This document shows positions 44,207 to 53,109 of a DNA stretch of 64,000 nt, piece by piece. The stretch is from Algoriphagus iocasae (GTDB lineage Bacteria > Bacteroidota > Bacteroidia > Cytophagales > Cyclobacteriaceae): positions 806,001 through 870,000 of the forward strand of contig NZ_JACIJO010000001.1 of NCBI RefSeq assembly GCF_014206875.1, written 5' to 3'. The position numbers and the translations under genes are program-made. Position 1 is the stretch's first letter, and the number at the start of each line of letters is the position of its first letter. A model generated the notes under the pieces. It was not told where the DNA came from. It ran no database searches and saw only the letters and a program-made list of their open reading frames with translations.

Positions 44207-44788
44207 TTATGAAATCTTTGTCATCAAAATTGCCCCGGTAGACCAGTTCATTTTTGTCAGATGAAAGTCTTTTCTGTTTTCCAATAACTCAACTAATGCA
44301 TTGGCTTTTTCAGCATGTCCCTTAGGCCAGTTTGGTTGTTCTGACATATCATCAATGACATAGATCCCACCCACTTTCAAAAAGGAGAATACTTCATCTA
44401 AATGGCTGTATTTTCCAGGCCAAGCATCTGCGAATATCAGATCAAATTGAGGACCTTCGTAAGACTCAATCCATTTTTCCCCATCGGATAATACCAATTC
44501 AACTCTTTCATCTTCTCCAAAAAATTCTCTGGCAATCGAAACCAATTTAGGATCATTGTCCACTGAAATCAGATTGGATTCCTGGTCCATTCCATCAATC
44601 ATCCAAGAAAGGGAAAGCCCGATCCCCGTACCTAGTTCTAGAAAAAGGCCATTAGGCTTACTTGCAACCAAGGTTTTTAAAAGTGTTCCAATGTACAAAT
44701 CAGAAGGCATGGTAAAGCCTATTTCTGCAGATTTTGCCTCTATTTGAGAATGGATGGATGGCTTGTTTCGGAAATCAGAATCATTCAT
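44207..44788 (-). CDS. O-methyltransferase-like SAM-dependent methyltransferase
   Basis: 193 residues from ATG 44788; a Met nine residues upstream is less likely because the added residues are hydrophobic and not family-like. Motif I is LFLELGTGIGLSLSWMI, then NLISVDNDPKLVSIAREFF and LIFADAWPGKYSHLDEV, matching the methyltransferase_24/O-methyltransferase fold. Small size, soluble. Substrate unknown. Monocistronic. Confidence 0.82.
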   Translation of the reverse strand: MNDSDFRNKPSIHSQIEAKSAEIGFTMPSDLYIGTLLKTLVASKPNGLFLELGTGIGLSLSWMIDGMDQESNLISVDNDPKLVSIAREFFGEDERVELVLSDGEKWIESYEGPQFDLIFADAWPGKYSHLDEVFSFLKVGGIYVIDDMSEQPNWPKGHAEKANALVELLENRKDFHLTKMNWSTGAILMTKIS

Positions 44789-44816
44789 AAAAGGAAATAT
44801 AAAAGGATAAAACAAA

Positions 44817-44841
44817 AAAAGAGACCTGCTACCAGATCTCT
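44817..44841 (-). terminator. Intrinsic terminator after the SIMPL gene
   Basis: 9-bp stem (AGAGATCTG / CAGGTCTCT on the - strand, one G-U pair) with a 4-base loop and then a run of seven T. It lies 17 bases beyond the SIMPL stop codon. Confidence 0.85.
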
Positions 44842-44857
44842 TTATATAAGTAGATTT

Positions 44858-45547
44858 TTAGTAGGTGTATTTGACCATAACCCGTTTTTGGAGGGATTGA
44901 TCATCAGGGGAAATTAATGGAGCAGGGGCTGCGTCAGCTCTGGCATTCATCATTTCCATTTTATAAACCGGCTGTGAAGCAGATAATGAAACTCTATGCA
45001 CTCTGATGGATTTAATGTTCAAAGTTTCAGCGATCAATTCCGCACGACTTTCGGCATTTTTCAAAGCCTCAGTTAAAAGCTCATTTTCTAAAGACTTTTG
45101 AGCTATTTCAGAAACCTGAAAATTCAAATTGAAAGACATGTCTCCAGAATTTTGAATTGCTTCCACGATTTTCTGCATGTCGACATTTTTGCTGTTTGTG
45201 GTGATTCTTAAGTTTTGAGAAGCAACATACCCACTGTCTCTTGCATATCCATTTCTATAAATTCTATTCAAATTCACAGAATAGTTATCTGCTACCAATT
45301 TGTAATCTTTGATTTTCGCTTTCTCTAAGGCTTGCGCAAGTTTTTTGGTTTTCGCATTTAAAACTTCGGTCGCATCCGTTACTTTCATTGCTTTTTCTTC
45401 CAAATGGATAGAGAAAACAGCTTCGTCCGGGGCCACTTTTCTTTCTGCAAATCCCTCTACTTCTATAAGAGGAATCGTCATGTCATCCTGAGCAAAAACC
45501 GGTACGGCTAAAAGTAATCCGAATAATAGGGTGAATAGATTTTTCAT
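44858..45547 (-). CDS. SIMPL domain (DUF541) periplasmic protein
   Basis: 229 residues with a signal peptide (MKNLFTLLFGLLLAVPVFAQ). It begins LIEVEGFAERKVAPDEAVFS, the SIMPL signature, with KLAQALEKAKIKDYKLVAD and the closing YKMEMMNARADAAP region. Homologs form large periplasmic oligomers; proposed roles are oxidative-stress protection and signalling. Monocistronic. Confidence 0.93.
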   Translation of the reverse strand: MKNLFTLLFGLLLAVPVFAQDDMTIPLIEVEGFAERKVAPDEAVFSIHLEEKAMKVTDATEVLNAKTKKLAQALEKAKIKDYKLVADNYSVNLNRIYRNGYARDSGYVASQNLRITTNSKNVDMQKIVEAIQNSGDMSFNLNFQVSEIAQKSLENELLTEALKNAESRAELIAETLNIKSIRVHRVSLSASQPVYKMEMMNARADAAPAPLISPDDQSLQKRVMVKYTY

Positions 45548-45663
45548 GGTTTAGTTTGTTTATTCTGGTGTTATTTATTCAAATGAAAGGCCAGAAATAG
45601 AAAATAAATGAAATTTACCCTTTAAGAATCGTTGTTTTAGGAAAATTAAGAGGAGGTTTTAGC

Positions 45664-46632
45664 TCATTTCCATTCCAAAACCTCAATGTTGTTAAGTTCA
45701 GGGCCGCCGCCTCTATTTGCTGAACCGGCAGCTACATAAATTTTCCCTTTGTAATAAACTACACCTGTTCCGTGTCTTCCTTGGTTTAATTTTGGTAGAC
45801 TTGACCACGTTCCAGTACGGGTATCCAGCATTTCTACTTCTGCATGTGCAGCTTCTTGTGCTACACTTTCACCATTCATGACGACAAGGTAAGGGCCATT
45901 CGCAACATTGGATGTTCCGGCTCTTTCGGTAGGAATCGTCGAATCGATTGTATGCCAAGTGTTTGTGTCAAAATCAAAATAATCCACTTCTGGAACAGTC
46001 AGATCTAAAACTTTTCCGATTACGGCAGAAGAGCGACGTCCACCTACTAGATAAGCTTTGTCTCCAACCAGTGTAGCACTAAAATGATCTCTTGCCCTTG
46101 GAGCATCAGGTAAAACTGTCCATTTTCCTGTTTTTGGATCGTATTCGTCAAACCAAGTCACATGTCCGTCCCAATGTCCGTCAATTATTCCACTTGCTAA
46201 ATAGATTTTATCATTCCGAACAAAAACTCCTACAGATCCTCTTAATCTATCTTTTGGGATTTCTGGCCCTTCTCTCCATTCATTTTTCTTCGGGTTAAAA
46301 ATCAGAAAATTGGGAATAGGTTTTTCGTGAGGATAGCCTCCTGTAAATGCCCCGATTACATAGATTTCATGATCGTAAGAGATCGCCTGAAAATGGTGAA
46401 AATTCATAGGGACATCTGCCAGCTTTTTCCAGGTTTTGGTCTTTGGATCAAACTCTTCCACTGGACGGTCTGCTCTTCCTCCGAGCGCATAAAACTTCCC
46501 GTCACATTCTACAAAAGAGTTTTCATGTCTCGGAGAAGCTTCATTCGTTGTTTCTAGGATTTGCCAAGAATCACTTTGTCCAAATGCTTGGAAAGCTGTA
46601 AAAGCAAGAATAAGTAATAGTTTATGTTTCAT
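45664..46632 (-). CDS. Exported kelch-repeat beta-propeller protein
   Basis: 322 residues with a signal peptide (MKHKLLLILAFTAFQAFG). About six kelch units are visible: examples are KFYALGGRADRPVEEFDPKT, YVIGAFTGGYPHE and KAYLVGGRRSSAV, each with the GG or G-x-x-W pattern. Predicted six-bladed propeller. Catalytic or binding role unknown; some relatives are sialate mutarotases but no clear link is seen. Monocistronic. Confidence 0.87.
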   Translation of the reverse strand: MKHKLLLILAFTAFQAFGQSDSWQILETTNEASPRHENSFVECDGKFYALGGRADRPVEEFDPKTKTWKKLADVPMNFHHFQAISYDHEIYVIGAFTGGYPHEKPIPNFLIFNPKKNEWREGPEIPKDRLRGSVGVFVRNDKIYLASGIIDGHWDGHVTWFDEYDPKTGKWTVLPDAPRARDHFSATLVGDKAYLVGGRRSSAVIGKVLDLTVPEVDYFDFDTNTWHTIDSTIPTERAGTSNVANGPYLVVMNGESVAQEAAHAEVEMLDTRTGTWSSLPKLNQGRHGTGVVYYKGKIYVAAGSANRGGGPELNNIEVLEWK

Positions 46633-46689
46633 AGGTTTATCGTTTTGAGGTTATCAATTTACCTAATTAATCGAAAATCTAAAGACATA

Positions 46690-46714
46690 AAAAAAACCAC
46701 GGATGACCGTGGTT
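46690..46714 (-). terminator. Intrinsic terminator at the end of the aromatic amino acid operon
   Basis: 8-bp perfect stem AACCACGG / CCGTGGTT with loop TCAT on the - strand, followed by six more T. It lies 23 bases beyond the tyrA stop. Confidence 0.92.
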
Positions 46715-46736
46715 ATAAATCGTGATTTCGATTTTT

Positions 46737-47585
46737 TTATTTCTCAAGATCCAGAATATCTCTGATCTTATTGATTTCTGCCATTTCGTTATAAAGCCCT
46801 TCTAGATCGCTTTGAGCAATTTTCTCACGAAATGAGGAAAGGTTTGCGATATATCCATCTAAGGCATTGAGAATATTTTCTTTGTTTTCTGTCAAAATCG
46901 GAGCCCACATCGCCGGACTGGATTTAGCCAATCTTACTGTGGAGGCAAAGCCCGAACCCGCCATATCAAAGATGTTTTTCTCATCTGCCATTTTCTGAAG
47001 CACAGTTTCACCAAGCATAAAAGAAGAAATATGGGAGAGGTGAGACACGAAAGCCAAATGTCTATCATGCTCTTCTGGATCCATAAATCGAAGTTTAAGG
47101 TTTAAAGCTTCAAACAATTCATAAGCTTTTTCCTTGAGATGAAGATTGGTTTTTTCCAGCTCACAGATAATCATCACTTTTCTATCCAAAAGATCTTCCA
47201 AAGCTGCTTTAGGGCCTGAATACTCAGTGCCGGCAATTGGGTGAGCAGCTAAGTATTGGTCTCTTTTCGGGTGGCCCGCCACCAAAGTGGTTAGTTTTGA
47301 TTTGGTGGAACCCACATCAAAAACAAGTGTGTTTTCACCGATTTGATCCAATGTGGAAATCAACAAATCCCCCAAAGTATCTGCTGGAGTTGCCAAAATG
47401 ACTAAGTCAGTGTCGACATCAGCCTGTTCTTTGATTTCAGAAACAATACCCAACGTTAGGGCATCTTTTTGATTTTGGGAATCGATATCAAATCCTGTGA
47501 TATGAAGATCGGCTAGTTTCTTTTTTGCACCTAATGCGAAAGAGCCTCCAAGAAGACCCAGTCCGATGATATGTATCTTTTTCAT
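46737..47585 (-). CDS. tyrA: Prephenate dehydrogenase
   Basis: 282 residues. Rossmann start IHIIGLGLLGGSFALGAKKK (about 4-23). Then LVILATPADTLGDLL and the prephenate-site HPIAGTEYSGPKAA (His about 116) followed by MDPEEHDRHLAFVSHLSHI, typical of prephenate/arogenate dehydrogenases. It makes 4-hydroxyphenylpyruvate, the tyrosine precursor. No ACT domain for feedback control. Last gene of the six-gene aro operon, 2 bases after the aminotransferase; the operon terminator follows. Confidence 0.95.
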   Translation of the reverse strand: MKKIHIIGLGLLGGSFALGAKKKLADLHITGFDIDSQNQKDALTLGIVSEIKEQADVDTDLVILATPADTLGDLLISTLDQIGENTLVFDVGSTKSKLTTLVAGHPKRDQYLAAHPIAGTEYSGPKAALEDLLDRKVMIICELEKTNLHLKEKAYELFEALNLKLRFMDPEEHDRHLAFVSHLSHISSFMLGETVLQKMADEKNIFDMAGSGFASTVRLAKSSPAMWAPILTENKENILNALDGYIANLSSFREKIAQSDLEGLYNEMAEINKIRDILDLEK

Positions 47586-47587
47586 GG

Positions 47588-48736
47588 TTATGGTTTAATA
47601 CGGTTAATTGCTTCTAAAATTTTGAATTCTGGCATGCATAGGGAGATCCTGACATAATTGTTTCCTTCCGAACCAAAGATTTTACCCGGTGTGATGAAAA
47701 TATTTTTTTCGTACAACAAGTTATCCACGATTTCCTCAGCAGTTTTTCCCTCTGGTACTTGACACCAGACAAATAATCCAGCAGAATCCTGCTCGTATTT
47801 AAGACCGAGTTTGTCTGCTAGTTTCCAAACTAGTTTTCTCCTGTTTTTATATAAATCGTCTAAATCTTCAAACCAGGTTTTTCCCAGACCTAAGGCAGCA
47901 ATCGCACCTTTTTGGAGGCCAAGAAACATTCCTGAGTCCATGTTACTTTTTACTTTCAGCACTTTCTGCAACCAATCGGCTCTTCCTGCCAACATTCCCA
48001 CTCTCCAACCTGGCATATTAAAGGTTTTGCTTAAGGAATTTAACTCCATGGCAACTTCCTCAGCTCCAGAAATGCTCAAAATACTTCTAGGCGCATCCGT
48101 CAAAATATGACTGTAGGGATTATCAGAAATCAATACAATGTCATGTTTCTTCGCAAAATCCACCAACTCTTTGAGTATCTCTTCAGACCCTTGAGCGCCT
48201 GTTGGCATATGGGGATAATTGATCCACATCAGCTTTACTTTGCTAAGGTCTGTTTGCTCTAATGATTCAAAATCTGGCCGGCCTTTCCTATTCAAATCAA
48301 TAGTATAATAGACAGGTTTTGCTCCGAGAAGATTGGTGACTGAGGCATAAGTAGGATATCCTGGATTTGGAATCAATACCTCATCGCCTGGGTTTAGAAA
48401 GGTCATGCTTACATGCATAATTCCTTCTTTAGAGCCCATTAGAGGTAATATTTCTTTATCGGGTTGTAAGGAGACTCCATATTCCCGGGCATAAAACTCT
48501 GCATATGCAATTCTCAGTTCGGGGATACCTTGATAACTTTGATATCCATGGGCCCGTGGGTTTTCAGCGGTGTTTTTTAATGCTTCAATTACCTTAGGGT
48601 CTGGAGCAAGATCTGGACTGCCAATCCCTAAATTGATTACAGGTTTTCCATCCGCAATCATCTGATTGACTTCCCTTAGTTTGGCAGAAAAATAGTATTC
48701 CTGTACAGTTTCGATTTTCTCTGAAAATCCTTTCAT
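47588..48736 (-). CDS. PLP-dependent aminotransferase (aromatic/aspartate class I)
   Basis: 382 residues of fold type I. NLGIGSPDLAPD near the N-terminus, LMWINYPHMPTGAQG for the substrate Asn region, VLISDNPYSHIL and the PLP lysine in SLSKTFNMPGWRVGML (about 233). It probably transaminates phenylpyruvate and 4-hydroxyphenylpyruvate (or prephenate) as its neighbours supply these. It overlaps pheA by one base and is followed by tyrA after 2 bases, so the order favours a Phe/Tyr role. Confidence 0.92.
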   Translation of the reverse strand: MKGFSEKIETVQEYYFSAKLREVNQMIADGKPVINLGIGSPDLAPDPKVIEALKNTAENPRAHGYQSYQGIPELRIAYAEFYAREYGVSLQPDKEILPLMGSKEGIMHVSMTFLNPGDEVLIPNPGYPTYASVTNLLGAKPVYYTIDLNRKGRPDFESLEQTDLSKVKLMWINYPHMPTGAQGSEEILKELVDFAKKHDIVLISDNPYSHILTDAPRSILSISGAEEVAMELNSLSKTFNMPGWRVGMLAGRADWLQKVLKVKSNMDSGMFLGLQKGAIAALGLGKTWFEDLDDLYKNRRKLVWKLADKLGLKYEQDSAGLFVWCQVPEGKTAEEIVDNLLYEKNIFITPGKIFGSEGNNYVRISLCMPEFKILEAINRIKP

Positions 48737-49560
48737 TATTTTCTGCTTATGTATTCCCCAAAAATTTTCACCTCTCCAAATCGCTCTTGAATCTCCTCCA
48801 TGGTTTGTTTGAAAACCTGATGATCTTCAAAAACTGTGTCCATAAAGAACGAATATTCCCATGGTTTTTGAATGACCGGAACGGACTGAATCTTACTTAG
48901 ATCCAAGCCATTTTCGCTCATCAATGTGAGAAGTTTTGCCAAAATTCCTTTTTCGTTTTTCAGCGTTACTTTGATCGAAGCTTTATTTGGGATGAAATCC
49001 AAAATCTCTTTTTGCTTTTGCAAAATGATAAATCGGGTAAAATTGTTCTTTACCGTTTGAATATCTTTTGCCAAGATTTCTAGTCCATAAATGTCTGCTG
49101 CAATCGTGGAAGCAATTGCTCCAATTCCTTTCCATTGATGGGTTGCGATTTGCTTCGAAACTGCCGCAGTATCGATATCATCCTTAAGTTCGATGGAGGG
49201 ATGCTCCGCAAAGAATGCTTTGCACTGTAGTAAGGCCATTGGATGAGAACGCACTTCTTTGATATCCTCAATTTTTTGACCTGGCAATGCCATCAATTGA
49301 TGTGCGATTGGAAGATAATATTCATCCCGAACGGTCAGTTCATATCGGTCCAGCAGCTCGTAATTGGGGAAAATTGCTCCGGCAATAGAGTTTTCAATTG
49401 CCATGACAGCAAAATCTGCTTCTCCTGTGGCGACAGATTTAGCTACTGGTTCAAACTGGTTGAAAGAAAGTATTTCTGTGTTTTCGCCAAATTTAGCCAG
49501 AGCCACTTGGTGGTGGAAGGATCCCGGAACCCCTTGGATGGCAATATTTAATGTGCTCAT
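48736..49560 (-). CDS. pheA: Prephenate dehydratase
   Basis: 274 residues. PDT domain: IAIQGVPGSFHHQVAL, then MAIENSIAGAIFPNYELL and a KNNFTRFIIL segment with the TRF active-site motif (about 168-170). The C-terminal ACT domain (about 195-270) has the KGILAKLLTLMSENGLDLSKI element with the ESRP-like region (here SKIQSVPV), the phenylalanine feedback site. It converts prephenate to phenylpyruvate. No chorismate mutase domain; that activity is fused to the DAHP synthase gene. Confidence 0.95.
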   Translation of the reverse strand: MSTLNIAIQGVPGSFHHQVALAKFGENTEILSFNQFEPVAKSVATGEADFAVMAIENSIAGAIFPNYELLDRYELTVRDEYYLPIAHQLMALPGQKIEDIKEVRSHPMALLQCKAFFAEHPSIELKDDIDTAAVSKQIATHQWKGIGAIASTIAADIYGLEILAKDIQTVKNNFTRFIILQKQKEILDFIPNKASIKVTLKNEKGILAKLLTLMSENGLDLSKIQSVPVIQKPWEYSFFMDTVFEDHQVFKQTMEEIQERFGEVKIFGEYISRK

Positions 49561-49563
49561 GAC

Positions 49564-50805
49564 TTAGGATTTGGTTTCCATTTCGATTCCTAAAAGCTCA
49601 CAATGTTTCCAAAAGCTTGGATAGGATTTATTCACTACGGCAGGATCTTCGATTAACACGCGTGTTTTTGTCAGCAAAGGCATAAAAGCCATTCCCATTC
49701 GGTGGTCATCGTAGGTGTGAATTTCTACCTCGGAAGGCATCGTCACAGATGGAATCACCTGATAAACTTCCGGTTCAATTTCCTTAAGATCCGCATTGAA
49801 CTTTGCCAATTCTTGTTGAAGTGCTAGAATTCGATCAGTCTCTTTGATTTTCAAGCTTTCCAAACCGGTGAAAATGGCATTTTGACCAAGGATCGCGCAG
49901 GTAACAGCGACTGTTTGGGCAAGGTCTGGACAATGAGTGAAATCCCATTTATCAAGTCCTTTCACAGGTTGTTTCTGTAGTAAAACTCCTCCGTCTTTGA
50001 AACTGCTTTTGATTCCTAAACGGTCCATGATATCGACGATTTTGGAGTCTCCCTGAAGGCTGTTTTCTTTCAAACCTTCTAAAAATAACGTTCCAGAATC
50101 GGCACAAGCCAATAAACTGAACCAGTAGCTAGCTCCCGACCAATCGCTTTCTACGGCGAAAGAAGTGGTTTGATAAGGCTGATTTACGACCTTGATTTTA
50201 TTGTCATTCCACTCGTACTTGATGCCAAATTGAGCCATCAGTTCGAGGGTCATTTCGATATATGTTCTAGATCCGACTTTGCCTTCAAGTTCTAATTCTA
50301 ATCCCTGAGGTAGGATCGGAGCGATCATCAACATCGCTGAAATGTATTGTGAAGAGACGTCTCCGCGGATTTTAACTTTGTTAGAAAGCTGTTCGGAAAG
50401 TCCGTGAATGGCAAGAGGAGGGTAGCCTTCTACGCCCAAATAATGTATTTTAGCTCCAACAGTTCTTAGCGCATCCACCAAAATTCCTATTGGTCGTTCG
50501 CACATTCTTGGAGTACCAGTCATCACTTTGTTTTGATTGGTTACGGCAGCATAAGCAGTCAAAAAACGCATAGTAGTTCCAGCATCCAATACGTCAAAAA
50601 CAGGAGGGTTTTTGCCAAGCAAACGGATCATAGTTTGCGTATCTCTCGCCTCAGCCAGATTTGTGATCTTGTTTTTGCCTTCAGTTAATGCGTCAATAAC
50701 CAAAACCCTGTTTGATTCACTCTTTGAAGATGGAAGAGGGATAGTGGTGGTATTGAATTCGCTTTTTTGGTGTAGCTGTAAAACAGTTTTGGTTTCGGTA
50801 CTCAC
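49564..50805 (-). CDS. aroA: 3-phosphoshikimate 1-carboxyvinyltransferase (EPSP synthase)
   Basis: 413 residues from a GTG start. Conserved parts include IPLPSSKSESNRVLVIDAL (Lys/Ser/Arg shikimate-3-phosphate site), LDAGTTMRFLTAYAAV, GDVSSQYISAMLM, GLESLKIKETDRI and DDHRMGMAF. It is the sixth shikimate step. Class II-like insensitivity cannot be judged. It lies 3 bases from pheA and 10 bases from aroB. Confidence 0.96.
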   Translation of the reverse strand: MSTETKTVLQLHQKSEFNTTTIPLPSSKSESNRVLVIDALTEGKNKITNLAEARDTQTMIRLLGKNPPVFDVLDAGTTMRFLTAYAAVTNQNKVMTGTPRMCERPIGILVDALRTVGAKIHYLGVEGYPPLAIHGLSEQLSNKVKIRGDVSSQYISAMLMIAPILPQGLELELEGKVGSRTYIEMTLELMAQFGIKYEWNDNKIKVVNQPYQTTSFAVESDWSGASYWFSLLACADSGTLFLEGLKENSLQGDSKIVDIMDRLGIKSSFKDGGVLLQKQPVKGLDKWDFTHCPDLAQTVAVTCAILGQNAIFTGLESLKIKETDRILALQQELAKFNADLKEIEPEVYQVIPSVTMPSEVEIHTYDDHRMGMAFMPLLTKTRVLIEDPAVVNKSYPSFWKHCELLGIEMETKS

Positions 50806-50815
50806 GGGAATAGGT

Positions 50816-51859
50816 TTAAGAAAGATCTAAGTTTTGGTAGTAAAGAATTGCTTCTTTTATTTCATCTCGGCTCACCGGAATATTATAGCTGCAATCTCCG
50901 ATTTTCTTCAAAAGAGAAAACATAAGGACAGAGCCTTCATTTTTTTTGTCCTGTAGACAAAGATCGAGTATTGGGCCAAAATCTGACTCTGCGAAACTGA
51001 TTTTTCCATAAATAGAAAGGAAAGTTTTATTGATAATATTCAGTTCATTCGCACTCAGGTTTAATTTTTTATGGGAAAGGTATCCTTCACAGATCATTCC
51101 GATCGCAATAGCCTCTCCGTGTAATAGATGTTTTGGTCCATCCAAAAAGTGTGATTCAAAAGCATGTCCAATGGTATGGCCATAATTTAAAACTTTGCGA
51201 AGTCCGGCTTCTTTTGGATCAGAAGTCACCACCTGTTTTTTGATGCCCACAGAATGTTGAATCAATTCCATCCAATTTTGATTCTCCCAGTTTTCAATAG
51301 ACAGGTTTTCAAAATAGGATTTGTCCTGAATCAAACCATGCTTGATGATTTCTGCATATCCGGAACGCAATTCCTCTTCAGGCAATGTTGTCAGAAATTC
51401 AGTTGAAATCATCACTGTTTCCGGTTCATTAAATGTTCCCAAGTGATTTTTTAATCCCTCAAAATCAACTCCTAATTTTCCACCGACGCTTGCGTCAACC
51501 TGAGAAAGAAGAGTAGTTGGAATATTGATAAAACGGATTCCTCTTTTGTAAATGCTTGCGCAAAAACCACCCATGTCGCCGATTACTCCGCCACCGATAT
51601 TGATAAAGAGAGCTTTTCTATCTAAGGCGGCCTTGGTCATAGCCGACCAAATATCAGTACAAGTACTTAGGTTTTTGTTTTTTTCTCCTGCAGAAACAGT
51701 TTTAAAAACAGTGTCTGAAGGAAAAATGGATTTAAGCTTAGGTAAACAATGCTGCTCAGTATTTTGGTCTGTGAGGACGAAAAGTTGGGAAAAAGAAATG
51801 CCCGAAAGCACTTTTTTCAAATCTGAGGCAATAGAGGTTGAGAAAATTACAGGATCCAC
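50816..51859 (-). CDS. aroB: 3-dehydroquinate synthase
   Basis: 347 residues from a GTG start (51859). Motifs: FINIGGGVIGDMGGFCASIY (NAD site), RFINIPTTLLSQVDASVGGK, metal ligands in GYAEIIKHGLI, NYGHTIGHAFE and LLHGEAIAIGM. It converts DAHP to dehydroquinate. It is separated from the DAHP synthase gene by 85 bases that hold a perfect 13-bp hairpin, the only sizeable gap in the operon. Confidence 0.96.
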   Translation of the reverse strand: MDPVIFSTSIASDLKKVLSGISFSQLFVLTDQNTEQHCLPKLKSIFPSDTVFKTVSAGEKNKNLSTCTDIWSAMTKAALDRKALFINIGGGVIGDMGGFCASIYKRGIRFINIPTTLLSQVDASVGGKLGVDFEGLKNHLGTFNEPETVMISTEFLTTLPEEELRSGYAEIIKHGLIQDKSYFENLSIENWENQNWMELIQHSVGIKKQVVTSDPKEAGLRKVLNYGHTIGHAFESHFLDGPKHLLHGEAIAIGMICEGYLSHKKLNLSANELNIINKTFLSIYGKISFAESDFGPILDLCLQDKKNEGSVLMFSLLKKIGDCSYNIPVSRDEIKEAILYYQNLDLS

Positions 51860-51893
51860 AGGTTTTGATAGGATAGGAGCAAGGTAGGCAAAT

Positions 51894-51922
51894 GGTTTTG
51901 GGAGAAAAATTCTCCCAAAACC
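51894..51922 (-). other. Perfect 13-bp intercistronic hairpin inside the aro operon
   Basis: GGTTTTGGGAGAA and TTCTCCCAAAACC with a 3-base loop, between the DAHP synthase/chorismate mutase gene and aroB. On the - strand it is followed by ATTTGCC, with no T-run, so it does not look like a full intrinsic terminator. It may stabilise or process the first cistron's mRNA, or partly attenuate the rest. Confidence 0.75.
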
Positions 51923-51944
51923 TAGTAATGCTTAGCCTTTGATT

Positions 51945-53054
51945 TTACTTCTTAACAGCTTCAGATTCGCGAAGTTGTTTTTCTTGGCGTTTTACGGACT
52001 CTTCATGAATAGAATAAAGTAACTCCTTCATAAACTTTTCACTCAGGTGACGCTGAACTCCCTTTTGAGTTCTGCTTTCCATTACTTCTTTCCATCTATC
52101 AGACTGAAATACAGTTAGATGATGCTCTCTTTTATGTGCACCGATTTGATCGATAATCGCAAATCTCTCTTGAAGAATATCCAATAACTGATCATCCAAA
52201 TGATCCACAGCTCTTCTCAAATCATTTAATCTTTCGCTTGGCTTCTCAGATTCCAATGGTTTCTTGAAATCAATAGCAGAGATTATTTCTTTCAATCTCT
52301 TTGGAGTCACTTGCTGCTTGGCATCAGACCATGCATTATCTGGATCATGGTGTGTTTCGATCATCAAACCATCCAAACCGAAGTTCATCGCTTTCTGGGA
52401 AATTTCAAGAATGCCGTCTCTCTTTCCTACAATGTGAGAAGGGTCATTGATTACTTCCATTCCAGTCCAAACACGCTTTAAGTGCATTGGCATAGACCAG
52501 TTTGGCTTGTTACGGAATCTCTTATCATAAGCATCAGAGAAACCTCTGTGGATTGCGGCTAATTTGTCAAGTCCAACAGCATGAAATCTTTCCAAAGCAC
52601 CCATCCAAAGATCCAAGTCTGGATTCATAGGGTTTTTAACCATTACTGGAATGTCTGATCCTTTAAGAGCATCAGCAATTTCCTGAACAGCAAATGGGTT
52701 AACGGTAGTTCTTGCACCTACCCAAACTACGTCAACGTTGTTTCTAAGGGCGATTTCTGCATGTGCTGCATTCCCTACTTCAACGGTAATTGGAATGTTC
52801 AAATGATGACGGACGATTTCCATCCACTTCAAACCTTCTTCACCGATACCTTCGAAACTTCCCGGTCTGGTTCTTGGCTTCCAGATTCCAGCACGGAACA
52901 TAGAAGGGATAATGTTATTTTCTTTCATTTCCAGACAGATCTTCTCGATCTGCTCAGGAGATTCTGCGGAGCAAGGTCCTGCGATGATGGTTGGTCCAGT
53001 GAGTCCTAGACCCCAGTCTTTGATTTGTTTGTGCGTTTTCATACGGCTAAGCAT
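51945..53054 (-). CDS. Bifunctional DAHP synthase / chorismate mutase type II
   Basis: 369 residues. Type I-beta DAHP synthase domain (about 10-265): GPTIIAGPCSAESPEQIEKI, FRAGIWKPRTRPGSFEGIG, WVGARTTVNPFAVQEIA, VMVKNPMNPD and MIETHHDPDNAWSDAKQQ (metal His/Glu/Asp). AroQ-type chorismate mutase (about 275-360): LRRAVDHLDDQLLDILQERF. It starts the shikimate pathway and uses its end product, feeding prephenate. An in-frame Met at residue 5 is an alternative start. An intrinsic terminator ends just 6 bases before the ATG, so expression needs antitermination. Confidence 0.96.
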   Translation of the reverse strand: MLSRMKTHKQIKDWGLGLTGPTIIAGPCSAESPEQIEKICLEMKENNIIPSMFRAGIWKPRTRPGSFEGIGEEGLKWMEIVRHHLNIPITVEVGNAAHAEIALRNNVDVVWVGARTTVNPFAVQEIADALKGSDIPVMVKNPMNPDLDLWMGALERFHAVGLDKLAAIHRGFSDAYDKRFRNKPNWSMPMHLKRVWTGMEVINDPSHIVGKRDGILEISQKAMNFGLDGLMIETHHDPDNAWSDAKQQVTPKRLKEIISAIDFKKPLESEKPSERLNDLRRAVDHLDDQLLDILQERFAIIDQIGAHKREHHLTVFQSDRWKEVMESRTQKGVQRHLSEKFMKELLYSIHEESVKRQEKQLRESEAVKK

Positions 53055-53060
53055 TAAATG

Positions 53061-53086
53061 AAAAAACCCGACTCTTTCGAATCGGG
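53061..53086 (-). terminator. Attenuator terminator upstream of the aro operon
   Basis: On the - strand: CCCGATTC / GAGTCGGG, an 8-bp stem with one G-U pair and a GAAA tetraloop, then six T ending 6 bases before the ATG of the DAHP synthase/mutase gene. No gene on this strand lies upstream except the leader peptide, so it can only act on the operon's own transcript. Confidence 0.9.
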
Positions 53087-53109
53087 CTCTTTGTGTAGTT
53101 TATGTTCTT

